From CAYNHF01 sp964397045 (GTDB lineage Bacteria > Actinomycetota > Acidimicrobiia > Spongiisociales > UBA5794): DNA of 64,000 nt. The notes beneath the pieces were generated by a model that was given only the letters and a program-made list of their open reading frames with translations, was not told the DNA's origin and searched no databases. The position numbers were made by a program, and so were the translations under genes. The stretch spans positions 1-64,000 of the forward strand of contig CAYNHF010000021.1 of assembly GCA_964397045.1 (NCBI GenBank). The letters run 5' to 3'. Below are positions 35,015 to 44,499 of this stretch, one piece after another (within the stretch, counting starts at the first letter, position 1; the number at the start of each line of letters is the position of its first letter).

Positions 35015-36280
35015 CTACCAGAGGGTGGTACGACGCGCCAGCATCTCGTTCAGCGCATCCTGGATCGTGTTCCGTATCGTCTCGGTTCGTTCCAGCAGCC
35101 ACAACGGGTCTGGCAGCTCGACTTCGCCGGTCGGCTCGACGGGAGGCAGAAAGCGAATGGTCCATTTCACGGGCAGCGGTAGCGGGTTGAGGAACACCGC
35201 GACACCCTCGACGCGTTGGTCCGGCAGGACGAGGCGTACGAGTCGCGCCAGGCGCTTCGAGACGGAAACCGCCGGATGGACCTCCTCGGAGCCGATGATC
35301 GCCACCGGCACGATCGGCGCTTGCGATTGTTCGGCCAACGTAACGAAGCCACCGCGTCCGAATCTTTGCACCTCGTAGGCATTCCAGACCGGTTTCATGA
35401 AGCCTCGTTCTCCCTCGGGGAACACACCGAGGATGTGGCCGGAATCCAGCACGTGGCGGGCATCGGCCCGGGAGGCATATACCGCCCCCGCCTTGCGGTA
35501 CCAATGCGACAGCCAAGGAAGCTGATTGAAGACCTCGGTCGCGGCAACCCGGATCCGCCGTGGGAGTGGAGCCTCATTCATGGCCGCGATGCTCAACAGC
35601 ATGCCGTCGTAGGGGAGGGCTGCGCCACCGTGATTGGACACGATGAGTGCCGGACCCTCCATCGGAAGGTGCTCGATCCCTTCGACCTCTACCCGGAAGT
35701 AGTCGAAGTACAGGTAGTTGAGGAGGTGCCACGCGACCTCGGAGAAGAGTGGGTCGAGACCGATCGGGTCGATCTCGTAGCTGGCCAGCCAGGACTGCCG
35801 CATCAGAGTAGGCCAGGTGTCGAAGCCGAGCCGCCCCAGTGCGGGCACTGCCAGATCTGTGATGGCAAGGCCGCCGTGCAGCACACATCGCTCCCCATCG
35901 CGGGCCGTGGGTAGCCCGCAAGGATGTCCCTCCGCCGAGCGCCACGGGCATCGGCGGGAAGTGTCTACGAAAGCCGCAAGCCGTTGGTAGAGCCGTTCGC
36001 GACGTTGCGCACCGGGACCATCAGGTCCGAACAGGGTGGCGATGTCGATCCGGGGTGGCGGAGCCGTACCGTATTCGTTCGCATCGAGTGCTTCGCCAAC
36101 GAAACCGGATTCGGCTCCTGCCTCGTCTGTTGGGCTCGGTCGCGGGCGGGTTGTCGCCTGGGCCCGTAGCGCTGTCACGAGCTCAGCCTTGGTCATTCGG
36201 GATCGGCCTCGCACGTCTGCCCGCCTCGCCAGTTCCATCAACTCGTCCTTGCGAAGCGACTCGAGATCAAAAGTCGTCAT
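35015..36280 (-). CDS. PlsC-like acyltransferase with Rho-N-like and zinc-knuckle-like N-terminal segments
   Basis: 421 residues. Residues 1-42 resemble a SAP/Rho N-terminal domain (LRKDELMELARRADVRGRSR). Residues 111-137 carry C111, C121, C132 and H135 in a CxxxxxGxPC...RCVLHGG pattern typical of small HGG zinc motifs. From about 195 the lysophospholipid acyltransferase domain follows: VSNHGGAALPYDG (catalytic His217 and Asp225, with wider spacing than the usual HxxxxD) and FPEGERG (287-293). It probably acylates a lipid at the membrane. The ATG overlaps the stop of the SDR gene by one base, so the pair is coupled, as are galE2 and Rv0502 in mycobacteria. Confidence 0.8.
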   Translation of the reverse strand: MTTFDLESLRKDELMELARRADVRGRSRMTKAELVTALRAQATTRPRPSPTDEAGAESGFVGEALDANEYGTAPPPRIDIATLFGPDGPGAQRRERLYQRLAAFVDTSRRCPWRSAEGHPCGLPTARDGERCVLHGGLAITDLAVPALGRLGFDTWPTLMRQSWLASYEIDPIGLDPLFSEVAWHLLNYLYFDYFRVEVEGIEHLPMEGPALIVSNHGGAALPYDGMLLSIAAMNEAPLPRRIRVAATEVFNQLPWLSHWYRKAGAVYASRADARHVLDSGHILGVFPEGERGFMKPVWNAYEVQRFGRGGFVTLAEQSQAPIVPVAIIGSEEVHPAVSVSKRLARLVRLVLPDQRVEGVAVFLNPLPLPVKWTIRFLPPVEPTGEVELPDPLWLLERTETIRNTIQDALNEMLARRTTLW

Positions 36281-37224
36281 CAGGTGTCCACCCGGTCCGG
36301 CAAGCGTCCGTAGGAAGCCAGAACCGCCTCGCGGCACGACCGCACCGGTTCGAATCCCAGTCGTTGCCGCATCTGCGCCGTATCGAGCACCCGCCCGTAG
36401 CGGAGGAGCCGGGCAAGATGATCCGGGACGTAGAGATCGAGTCGAGCCAGTGCGCGCAGGGCAGCATCAAATCCGCGCCTGGGCAGCGGCTGATGAATGC
36501 GACCGCCGAGTCGGAGTACCCGCGACAAGTACATTTGGCCTTGACTCGCGATATTGAACGTGCCGGACACCGGGTTGAGTACGGTGTGCTGGAGGGCTGC
36601 CACCGCGTCATCTTCGTAGATGAACTGGAGCCGGGGATCGAACCCGAGCTGCGTAGGCACCACCCGGAGGCGGACGAAGCGGCTGATCGGGTTGCCGACG
36701 GTCGGGCCGAGCACACTCGCGAACCGCAGGATCGTGTAGTCCACGTGGCTGTGGGATTCGGCCACATCCCGCAAGAAACCCTCCATTTCGGTCAGGTCGC
36801 GCGAGTAACGGCTCCTGCGGCCTTGGGGCAGCGTGCCTTCCGCGAAGATCGAGGGGTTCCGCGGCCCCGATCCGTAGACGGTGGCGTCTGACTTCACAAT
36901 GACGTGCCGGACATCCGGCGAACGACCGATCGCCCCGAAGAGGGCTTGCGCGCCGACGACGGCTCCCTCATGCGCTCTCCCGCGACCGAGTTCGGCCACC
37001 CGATCGACGGTCTGTAGGTGGACGACGGTTTCCGGGCCCACGTCGAGCAGGAAACGAGCGAATTCAGGGCGATCGAGACTGACTTTGTAGAAGGAAGACG
37101 CGAACTCCAGGCTTGGTCGTAGCTCGTCTACCGCCATGACCAGCACATCGTCGCGCTGCTCGAGCATCTGGATGAGCCGGCTGCCAGTCCACGTCGCAGC
37201 CCCGGTCACGAGAATACGCCGCAT
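36280..37224 (-). CDS. NAD-dependent epimerase/dehydratase (GalE2-like extended SDR)
   Basis: 314 residues. The N-terminal nucleotide motif is VTGAATWTGSRL, a variant of TGxxGxxG. The catalytic Tyr is probably in RSRYSRDL, after SDATVYG. The substrate part is short. It is similar in context to mycobacterial galE2 (Rv0501), which precedes an acyltransferase gene. Substrate unknown; a nucleotide-sugar or a lipid head group is plausible. TAGGCT (37236-37231 on the minus strand) ends exactly six bases before the ATG, indicating a leaderless start. Confidence 0.8.
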   Translation of the reverse strand: MRRILVTGAATWTGSRLIQMLEQRDDVLVMAVDELRPSLEFASSFYKVSLDRPEFARFLLDVGPETVVHLQTVDRVAELGRGRAHEGAVVGAQALFGAIGRSPDVRHVIVKSDATVYGSGPRNPSIFAEGTLPQGRRSRYSRDLTEMEGFLRDVAESHSHVDYTILRFASVLGPTVGNPISRFVRLRVVPTQLGFDPRLQFIYEDDAVAALQHTVLNPVSGTFNIASQGQMYLSRVLRLGGRIHQPLPRRGFDAALRALARLDLYVPDHLARLLRYGRVLDTAQMRQRLGFEPVRSCREAVLASYGRLPDRVDT

Positions 37225-37350
37225 GGAGCGAGCCTACCGTCGAGGCCCTGTGCCCGGTCCAGGTCGGACACCGCGTCGAGGCGCCTACCATGCCGCACCC
37301 GGAGAGGGATCCCCCTGGAAAAGACCACCACAGACAAAGGAGATGAGTCG

Positions 37351-38364
37351 TTGATCATCGTGATGGCGCAGCAGGCCGACCCGGCCGACGTTGCCCACGT
37401 GGTGGAACGGCTCCATGGTATCGGGGCAGAGGCGCATGTGTCCGAGGGCACCCATCGAACGGTCATCGGTGCCATTGGGGAACGCGAGATGATCCAACAA
37501 CTGCCGTGGGAGGCCTTCCCGGGTGTCGAGCGCGTGGTTCCGGTCCTCAAGCCGTTCAAGCTGGTTTCGCGCGATTTCCAGAGTGAGGACACGATCATCG
37601 ACCTGGCAGGCGTGAAGGTCGGGGGGCGGTCGTTCGTGGCGATTGCCGGCCCTTGCGCAGTGGAATCACGCGATCAGTTGTTCGCTTCCGCCGAGGCGGT
37701 GGCCAAGGCAGGCGCAACCATCTTGCGCGGTGATGCGTTCAAGCCGAGGACGTCGCCTTATTCCTTCCAGGGTCTCGGAGAAGAGGGATTGATGCTGCTT
37801 GCGGAAGCTCGGGAGACCTTCGGGCTGCCGTTCATCGCCGAGGTGGTGGATCCCCGTGACGTTGAGTTGGTGGCCTCGTACGCGGACATCATCCGGGTCG
37901 GAACCCGCAACATGGCCAATTTCACCCTGCTTTCGGAGCTGGGGAAACAGTCCAAGCCGGTCATGCTCAAGCGGGGGTTCACCGCCACCATCGAGGAATG
38001 GCTCAACGCCGCAGAGTATGTGTACAAGGGCGGGAACCATGCCGTGATCCTGTGTGAACGCGGGATCCGCACCTTCGAGACCGCGACCCGCAACACGTTG
38101 GACATCTCGGCCGTGCCGGTCCTGAAGGGGCTTTCCCACTTGCCGGTGATCGTTGATCCCTCGCACTCCGGGGGGCGGCGCCAGCTGGTTGCGCCGCTCG
38201 CCAGGGTTGCCGTGGCAGCCGGGGCGGATGGCTTCATGGTGGATGTGCACAACGCACCGGAGAATGCTCTTGTCGACGGTGCCCAGGCCATCCTGCCGGA
38301 CGAATTCGCCGAACTCATGGACGACGTGCGCGCGCTCGCCGGCGTCATGGGTCGCGACGTCTAG
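37351..38364 (+). CDS. aroF: 3-deoxy-7-phosphoheptulonate synthase (DAHP synthase, type I-beta with N-terminal regulatory domain)
   Basis: First step of the shikimate pathway, 337 residues. Residues 1 to about 70 form a ferredoxin-like regulatory domain as in the Thermotoga enzyme, often the Tyr/Phe feedback site. The barrel keeps the catalytic residues: C102 in AGPCAVES, K131 and R133 in FKPRTSPY, R186 in VGTRNMAN, K207, H272 in DPSHSGG and D309; the Glu298 ligand is Asp. The start is TTG at 37351 with AAGGAG at 37337-37342. Prephenate dehydrogenase follows after 13 bases. A second, degenerate DAHPS domain is encoded at 53057. Confidence 0.95.
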   Translation: MIIVMAQQADPADVAHVVERLHGIGAEAHVSEGTHRTVIGAIGEREMIQQLPWEAFPGVERVVPVLKPFKLVSRDFQSEDTIIDLAGVKVGGRSFVAIAGPCAVESRDQLFASAEAVAKAGATILRGDAFKPRTSPYSFQGLGEEGLMLLAEARETFGLPFIAEVVDPRDVELVASYADIIRVGTRNMANFTLLSELGKQSKPVMLKRGFTATIEEWLNAAEYVYKGGNHAVILCERGIRTFETATRNTLDISAVPVLKGLSHLPVIVDPSHSGGRRQLVAPLARVAVAAGADGFMVDVHNAPENALVDGAQAILPDEFAELMDDVRALAGVMGRDV

Positions 38365-38377
38365 CCGTCCCGCCATC

Positions 38378-39403
38378 GTGGAGCTTCACGTCGGGATCCT
38401 CGGGACCGGGCTCATCGGCGCATCACTCGGTCAAGGGGTGCGCCAGGCAGGCGGGCAGGTCCTCGGCTGGGATCCTTCACCGGTGGCCGCTCGTCTTGCG
38501 CTCGATGCCGGCGGGCTGGATGCGATTGCGCCGGACGAGACATCCATCTGGGAAAGCAACCTGGATCTGGTGGTGCTCGCAGGGCCGCCGGGCGCGGTGC
38601 TGGCTGCCGTTCGCACGCTGGACGCCGGCACCTTGACGATGGACGTAGCCGGCGTGAAAGGACCGATCTGTGCCGCCGTGCCGCAAGGTAGACGCTTCAT
38701 CGGAACCCATCCCATGGCGGGCAGGGAAACCTCCGGCCCCGCCGCCGCCTCTGCTGCGCTCTTTCGCGGTGCGGCGTGGGTGATTTGTCGCCAGGGTGCG
38801 GTCGCAGAAGACCTTCGCACCGTGGAGCAGCTCATCACCTCGCTTGGGGCTCGACCGGTAACCATGACTCCGGCAGAGCACGACGAGGCCGTGGCCATGG
38901 TGAGCCATCTTCCGCAGCTCCTCGCGGCCGTTTTGGTGACTGCGGCCTCCGACCACACGTCGGCGCTGGACCTGGCCGCAGGGAGTTTCCGCGACCTCAC
39001 CAGAGTTGCCGCCTCGGATCCGGGAGCCTGGGCGGAGGTGCTTCACGCCAATGCGCCGGCCCTTCGTTCTGTGGTGGCCGACCTCGGGGTGCACCTTTCC
39101 CGGGTGGTCGACGCGCTCGACGACGAAGCCGACGAACTGCTCGACTACCTCACGGCGGCCCAGACTTCTCGGCGCCAACTCGCGCCACCAGTAGTGGCGG
39201 TCCGGGTCGCACTGGCAGACGAGCCTGGGGAGATCGCGAGGGTCGGGCGTGCGCTGGAGAGCAGCGCGGTGGATCTGCGTGACCTTCAACTCCGCCACGC
39301 ACCTCACGGCGGTGGCGGTCTCCTCACGTTGTCGGTGCGTCCGGGTGAGGCGGAACCACTGCGGAGCGCGCTCGAGTCCCAGGGTCTGCTGCTCGCCAAC
39401 TAA
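38378..39403 (+). CDS. tyrA: Prephenate dehydrogenase with C-terminal ACT domain
   Basis: Tyrosine branch enzyme of 341 residues, oxidatively decarboxylating prephenate. The NAD motif is GILGTGLIGASLG at the N-terminus. The catalytic His is in GTHPMAGRETSG, and the second conserved His region is EHDEAVAMVSHLPQ. An ACT domain fills about residues 270-341 (VRVALADEPGEIARVGRAL), suggesting amino acid feedback. GTG 38378 is chosen as the first start after aroF; no clear ribosome site. Likely co-transcribed with aroF. Its end overlaps the convergent M20 gene by four bases. Confidence 0.93.
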   Translation: MELHVGILGTGLIGASLGQGVRQAGGQVLGWDPSPVAARLALDAGGLDAIAPDETSIWESNLDLVVLAGPPGAVLAAVRTLDAGTLTMDVAGVKGPICAAVPQGRRFIGTHPMAGRETSGPAAASAALFRGAAWVICRQGAVAEDLRTVEQLITSLGARPVTMTPAEHDEAVAMVSHLPQLLAAVLVTAASDHTSALDLAAGSFRDLTRVAASDPGAWAEVLHANAPALRSVVADLGVHLSRVVDALDDEADELLDYLTAAQTSRRQLAPPVVAVRVALADEPGEIARVGRALESSAVDLRDLQLRHAPHGGGGLLTLSVRPGEAEPLRSALESQGLLLAN

Positions 39404-40596
39404 GCAGGTGAGAAGGCCGAGCGCGTCGCGTCCTCGAGGAGTTCGAGGATCGAAGCGGCCCCGACCAAGATCCCGGCTTCGATGCAGGCTTCGTCTACGT
39501 CGAACCGGGAAGAGTGCAGGTCCACTTGCAGATCGGGCAATGCGGCGCCGAGGCGGATCAGCGATCCGGGAACGTCCGCGAGGAACCAGGCGAAGTCTTC
39601 AGATCCGAGACTCTGGTGGGTGTCGACTACGGCAGAGTCACCGAGTTGGGCGACCGCTGCCTCGCGCACTGCGGCAGTGATGGCTCCGTTGTTGACGACG
39701 GGCGGTGAACCCCGGTGGTAGCCAACCTCGAAGGTAGGGCCGAGCGGAGCGAGAATGTCGCCGATCGCCTTCTCGACCATCTTGGGCATGGCTCGCCACA
39801 GATCCATGTCGAACACCCGCACGGTTCCTTGCAGGTGCGCTGCGGTGGGGATCACGTTGGCAACTGCACCAGACTCGATGCTGCCGAAGACCACCGCCAG
39901 GGGCTCTCTCGGGTCGATGGTTCGCGCCAGAACCGTAGGTAGCTCCACGGCGACTTTGCTGGCTGCGTAGACCAGATCGACGGTTTGATGAGGTCGTGAG
40001 GTGTGGCCGCCGGGTCCGTGCAGCGCAACGGTGAATCGGTCGGATGCGCTCGTGATGCCGCCACTACGAATCCCGACGCGGCCCGGTGCGAGAGTCGGGT
40101 CGACGTGGTAGGCGAGAATCGCACTCAGGCCACGATGAACGCCCTCTTCGACCAGCGTGGAGGCACCCCCCGGAATGTGCTCTTCGGCCGGCTGGAAGAT
40201 CACGCGAGCGGTACCGGGTAGCGTGTCCAGAGATGCCAACACGCCTGCGATCCCCACCGCGATCGCGGTGTGGACATCGTGGCCGCAGCCGTGCATCAAT
40301 CCGGGTCGCTGCGAGACGTAGGGGCTGGTTCCCTCCTCCTGGATGGCGAGCGCGTCGAGGTCTGCGCGAAACCCGACCATCGGAGAGCCGGTGCCGATAT
40401 CAACGTGTACTCCTGTGCCGGCGGACCGTACCTGAGGTTCCAGGCCGAAGCTGGAGAGCATTTCGCTGACACGAGCGGTGGATTGGAACTCCGACCAGGC
40501 GATCTCTGGACGCATATGCAGATCGCGCCGCAGCTGAATCGCGGCCGGAGCGAACGAAGCTGCGAGCTCAGCAAGCGGCTGAGTGGGCTTGGCCAT
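39400..40596 (-). CDS. M20D amidohydrolase (hippurate hydrolase / N-acyl amino acid hydrolase)
   Basis: 398 residues of the M20D metallopeptidase family. Metal and catalytic motifs are visible: GFRADLDALAIQE, MHGCGHDVHTA, FQPAEEHIPGG with the general-base Glu, YHVDP and GSEDFAWF. These enzymes release free amino acids from N-acyl conjugates (IAA-, hippurate- or aminobenzoyl-type). Substrate unknown. TAAACT (40608-40603 on the minus strand) lies six bases before the ATG with no Shine-Dalgarno, so the mRNA is probably leaderless. Confidence 0.9.
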   Translation of the reverse strand: MAKPTQPLAELAASFAPAAIQLRRDLHMRPEIAWSEFQSTARVSEMLSSFGLEPQVRSAGTGVHVDIGTGSPMVGFRADLDALAIQEEGTSPYVSQRPGLMHGCGHDVHTAIAVGIAGVLASLDTLPGTARVIFQPAEEHIPGGASTLVEEGVHRGLSAILAYHVDPTLAPGRVGIRSGGITSASDRFTVALHGPGGHTSRPHQTVDLVYAASKVAVELPTVLARTIDPREPLAVVFGSIESGAVANVIPTAAHLQGTVRVFDMDLWRAMPKMVEKAIGDILAPLGPTFEVGYHRGSPPVVNNGAITAAVREAAVAQLGDSAVVDTHQSLGSEDFAWFLADVPGSLIRLGAALPDLQVDLHSSRFDVDEACIEAGILVGAASILELLEDATRSAFSPA

Positions 40597-40740
40597 TCGG
40601 CGAGTTTAGCGAGGCGACCACTGTGACACCCGATCGCGCGTGGCGCCGTCGTGGTGGGTTCCACAGGGTCTGGCAGGCAGCGCAGGGAACGGAGCGAGTA
40701 ACTTGATTGGTGCAACGGAGGACCACTCGGAAGGACCATC

Positions 40741-41877
40741 GTGGCTGCAGCCAGACCGGAATTCACGATCGGAATCGAGGAGGAGTACCTCATTGTCGAT
40801 CGCGAGACGCGGGACCTCGTACGCGACCTGCCGGACGGGCTCATGCATGACTGTGAGGAGATCATCGGGGGCCAGGTGAGCCCGGAGTTCCTCCGCTCGC
40901 AGATCGAAATCGGGACCAAAGTCTGTCCCGACATTGCGGCGGCACGCGAAGACCTCGCCAGGCTGCGGCGAGCAGTTGCCGAGGTGACGGGCAACTACGG
41001 CTTGGCCCCGATCGCGGTGTCTACGCATCCGTTCGCAGATTGGTCCGAGCAGCAGCACACCGATCGGGAACGCTACAACGAACTTGCGAGGGCGCTCGGT
41101 GGGGTGGTGCGCCGTCTGCTCATCTGCGGCATGCACGTCCACGTCGGCATCGAAGACGAGGATCTGCGGATCGACCTGATGGGACAGATCACCTACTTCC
41201 TTCCGCATCTGTTGGCGCTCAGCGGCTCGTCTCCCTTCTGGCATGGCACCGACACCGGGCTCAAGAGTTATCGGACTGCGGTGTTCGCCGCGCTTCCCCG
41301 CACCGGGCTGCCCGACGAGTTTCTCGGCTGGTCCGACTACCAGCGGCATGTTGAGGTGCTCACCGAGGCAGGCGTCATCGAGGACGCCACCAAGCTGTGG
41401 TGGGACTTGCGGCCTTCCGGTCGCTACCCGACGCTCGAGATGCGGGTTTCGGATGTCTGCACCCGGCTCGACGATGCCATCACCGTTGCCGCGTTGTTCG
41501 TCTCGATGCTGTCGATGCTCTACCGACGGCGTCTCGGCAATCAGCGGTGGCGTACTTATTCACGAATGCTCATCAAGGAGAACATCTGGCGTGCCCAACG
41601 CTACGGAGTAGAGGATTCGCTCATTGATTTCGGGAAGGGCCGCCTGGTGCCCTTCTCCGAATTGACTGATGAGCTGATCGATCTGGTACGCAAAGATGCT
41701 GAGATGCTCGGCTGCGTAGCCGACGTCGAGCGAGCGGCGCGAATCGCTCGTGAGGGGACCAGCGCGGATCGGCAGCGTGAGGTCTTCGGGACGGCGATCG
41801 CTGCCGGGGCAGATGAGGCTGAAGCGCTCCTTCTAGTAGTGGATCATCTCATCGCGGAGACGGTGGTAGGGGTCTGA
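40741..41877 (+). CDS. Carboxylate-amine ligase, YbdK/GCS2 family
   Basis: 378 residues of the glutamate-cysteine ligase type 2 family: FTIGIEEEYLIVD at the start, RSQIEIGTKVC, and HVHVGIEDED with the metal-binding His. YbdK-type enzymes make gamma-glutamyl peptides weakly; in actinobacteria without glutathione the true substrates are uncertain. The GTG start has GGAAGGACC upstream. It precedes nadE by 40 bases in the same direction. Confidence 0.88.
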   Translation: MAAARPEFTIGIEEEYLIVDRETRDLVRDLPDGLMHDCEEIIGGQVSPEFLRSQIEIGTKVCPDIAAAREDLARLRRAVAEVTGNYGLAPIAVSTHPFADWSEQQHTDRERYNELARALGGVVRRLLICGMHVHVGIEDEDLRIDLMGQITYFLPHLLALSGSSPFWHGTDTGLKSYRTAVFAALPRTGLPDEFLGWSDYQRHVEVLTEAGVIEDATKLWWDLRPSGRYPTLEMRVSDVCTRLDDAITVAALFVSMLSMLYRRRLGNQRWRTYSRMLIKENIWRAQRYGVEDSLIDFGKGRLVPFSELTDELIDLVRKDAEMLGCVADVERAARIAREGTSADRQREVFGTAIAAGADEAEALLLVVDHLIAETVVGV

Positions 41878-41917
41878 CCCGCCCGCTGCTCCCGCACCGC
41901 GTTTAGCCTCTGCCGGG

Positions 41918-43627
41918 ATGAACACACTGCGCGTCGCCGGAGCTCAGCTCAATCCTGTGGTTGGAGATATCGAAGCTAACGTTGCTTCGATCGGGGCCGC
42001 GATGTCGTGGGCGGAGGGCCAGGAAGCAGACGTGTTGCTGCTCCCGGAGCTCGCCGTAACCGGATATCCGCCGGAAGACCTCGTACTTCGCAACTCCTTT
42101 GTGCAGGCCAGCCTCGACGGCTTGAACGACCTCGCCCGGCTGGCAGATCGCACCGTCACGGTTGTCGGTTTCGTGGATCGGGCTGAACCCGAACTCCGCG
42201 GCGAGGACGCAGTGGATCGAATTGTGGCCAACGCTGCTGCGGTCTTGCATCGTGGGGCCGTGATCGGGGTGTACCACAAGGTCCTCCTGCCCAACTACGG
42301 AGTATTCGACGAAGCCCGCTATTTCGAGCAGGGGCGCGACGCAGCCATGGTGTGGGACATGGCAGGGACCTGCGTCGGGATTTCGATCTGCGAGGACATC
42401 TGGACCACGGACGGGCCTCCGTCTGCCCAGGCTGCAGCCGGGGCCAGAGTGCTGCTCAACATCAACGGTTCGCCGTATCACGTCGGCAAATCCGGGGAGC
42501 GAACCGCGCTCCTCGGGGCGGCCGCACAGCGGTCGCAAGCGCACGTCGTGTATCTCAACATGACGGGCGGTCAGGATGAGCTGGTCTTCGACGGCGAGTC
42601 GATGGTATTCGACCCCGCAGGGATGCTTGTGTACCGCGCCGCTCAGTTCTCCGAGGAGCAGTTCGTGCTGGATCTGCACGTGTCTCCGCATCCGGTTCCG
42701 CCGGAAGCCCGGCAGACAGGGGGCACCGCGCGCACCGGTCGAGTGCAGGTAGCGGCTCCGGTTTCGAGCTTGGTGCTGCCTGCACCCGAGGAGATCTACG
42801 AGGCGCTGGTGCTCGGGCTGGGGGACTACGCACGCAAGAACAGATTTGAGCAGCTCGTCGTCGGCCTCTCCGGGGGGATCGACTCAGCGCTGACATGTGC
42901 GATCGCGGTGGATGCGTTGGGTGCAGACGCGGTGTGGGGCGTGTCGATGCCGACTCGCTATAGCTCCGTTGGGTCGGTGGAGGATTCGCGGGAGCTCGCG
43001 GGAAGGTTGGGCTGTCGCTTCGATGTGCTCGAAATCGAGGAGGTGTTCACGACCTACCTCTCCACCGTGGCGCCCTTCTTCCACGACACGACGGAGGGAG
43101 TGGCGGAAGAGAACCTGCAGGCCCGAATTCGGGGGGCGGTGCTGATGGCACTATCGAACAAGTTCGGCGGCATGGTCGTGGCGACCGGGAACAAGTCGGA
43201 GATGGCAGTCGGCTACGCGACGCTGTATGGGGACATGGTCGGGGGATTCTCCGTACTCAAGGATGTCTTCAAGACCCGGGTGTACGAACTGGCGAGGTGG
43301 CGAAACGGGCGCTCGGATGTCATCCCGCAGGCCATCATCAACAAGCCTCCTTCGGCAGAGCTTCGCCCCGATCAGCTCGATACCGATTCGCTCCCCGACT
43401 ACGACCTGCTGGACCGGATTCTGAAGCGATATGTCGAGCGTGATGACTCGGTGGCAGACATCGTCGCGGCTGGCTTGCCCGCCGCAGTGGTACATCAGGT
43501 GGCGGCGCTGGTCGACCGCAATGAGTACAAGCGGCGACAAGCCGCCCCCGGCGTGCGGATCACTAGCAAGGCCTTTGGCAAGGACAGGCGGCTGCCCATC
43601 ACGAACCGGTTCCGTTCCGATGTCTGA
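41918..43627 (+). CDS. nadE: NAD+ synthetase, glutamine-hydrolysing
   Basis: 569 residues: an N-terminal nitrilase-type glutaminase and a C-terminal ATP-dependent synthetase. The Glu-Lys-Cys triad is in LLLPELAVTGY, YHKVLLPNYGVFDE and GISICEDIW. The PP-loop is SGGIDS at 318-323. It amidates nicotinic acid adenine dinucleotide, the last step of NAD synthesis. TAGCCT (41904-41909) lies eight bases before the ATG and no ribosome site is seen, so the leader is at most a few bases. Confidence 0.95.
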   Translation: MNTLRVAGAQLNPVVGDIEANVASIGAAMSWAEGQEADVLLLPELAVTGYPPEDLVLRNSFVQASLDGLNDLARLADRTVTVVGFVDRAEPELRGEDAVDRIVANAAAVLHRGAVIGVYHKVLLPNYGVFDEARYFEQGRDAAMVWDMAGTCVGISICEDIWTTDGPPSAQAAAGARVLLNINGSPYHVGKSGERTALLGAAAQRSQAHVVYLNMTGGQDELVFDGESMVFDPAGMLVYRAAQFSEEQFVLDLHVSPHPVPPEARQTGGTARTGRVQVAAPVSSLVLPAPEEIYEALVLGLGDYARKNRFEQLVVGLSGGIDSALTCAIAVDALGADAVWGVSMPTRYSSVGSVEDSRELAGRLGCRFDVLEIEEVFTTYLSTVAPFFHDTTEGVAEENLQARIRGAVLMALSNKFGGMVVATGNKSEMAVGYATLYGDMVGGFSVLKDVFKTRVYELARWRNGRSDVIPQAIINKPPSAELRPDQLDTDSLPDYDLLDRILKRYVERDDSVADIVAAGLPAAVVHQVAALVDRNEYKRRQAAPGVRITSKAFGKDRRLPITNRFRSDV

Positions 43628-43659
43628 AGCCGGCCCACGACTCCAGTAGTCTCGCCGTC

Positions 43660-44499
43660 ATGGGTTCGATTGGTGGCGTCCTGATCGATGGCAGCGAGGT
43701 GCCGGCAGGGGCAGCTTCCGTCTCGGTTTTCGATATCGGATTTCAACGCGGATACGGTTGCTTCGAGGCGATGCGATCGTATGGAGGAACCGTGTTCCGC
43801 CTCGAAGAGCACGTGACTCGGCTGCAAAGCAGCGCGGCATTGATGGGTCTGCCACTGCCGGCTGCAGAAGTGCTCGCAGGCTGGGTGCGAGACCGGGCCC
43901 TTCAGGGTGGAGACTGCACCGTTCGAGTGCTGGTCAGTGGCGGTACCGAGCTGTTGAATCCCGGCTCCGGAACGGTGGTCACCGTGTATGCCGAGCCGCT
44001 TCACCCAATCGCGGCCGTGCAACGACTGCTTCCCATGGAGGCACCGTGGCACCCGGCGGGCACTGCGAGCCAACTCACCGGGGCAAAGACGTTGTCGTAC
44101 GGTCCGAATCTGGCGGTGAGCTTGGCGGCACGCCGGGCCGGGTACAACGACGCGCTCCTGATCGGGCGGGACGACACGGTCCTCGAGGGCCCGACGTACA
44201 GCGTCGCATGGGTCACCGGCAACGTGCTCGAAACCCCGGCGTTGAGCCTGGGCATTCTGGATTCGATCACCCGGCGAGTTCTGCTCGAGCTCGCGCCGGG
44301 AGTCGGCCTCCAGATTGCTGAAGGCGTTTACGGGCTGGATCGGGCCCTTGCTGCAGACGAGGTGCTCGTGCTTTCGACGCTCAAGGAGATTTCCAGGGTT
44401 GCCGCCGTTGGCGATCGGGTGTGGGAGTCGACCCGCTGGTCGAGTTTGCTGGGTGCAGCCTTCGGGGAGCTCGTGGCTGCCGAGACCGGAGCCGATTGA
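43660..44499 (+). CDS. Class IV aminotransferase (aminodeoxychorismate lyase / branched-chain-like)
   Basis: 279 residues with the fold-IV PLP pattern. The early FDIGFQRGYGCFEAMRSYGG region contains the usual D-x-G-x-x-x-G(Y/D)G-FE signature. The Schiff-base lysine is in LTGAKTLSYGPNL, and substrate-specific residues follow (GYNDALLIGRDDTVLEG). The choice between 4-amino-4-deoxychorismate lyase (folate), D-amino acid and branched-chain aminotransferase cannot be made from sequence alone. TAGTCT (43647-43652) lies seven bases before the ATG, consistent with leaderless expression. Overlaps the following small gene. Confidence 0.85.
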   Translation: MGSIGGVLIDGSEVPAGAASVSVFDIGFQRGYGCFEAMRSYGGTVFRLEEHVTRLQSSAALMGLPLPAAEVLAGWVRDRALQGGDCTVRVLVSGGTELLNPGSGTVVTVYAEPLHPIAAVQRLLPMEAPWHPAGTASQLTGAKTLSYGPNLAVSLAARRAGYNDALLIGRDDTVLEGPTYSVAWVTGNVLETPALSLGILDSITRRVLLELAPGVGLQIAEGVYGLDRALAADEVLVLSTLKEISRVAAVGDRVWESTRWSSLLGAAFGELVAAETGAD

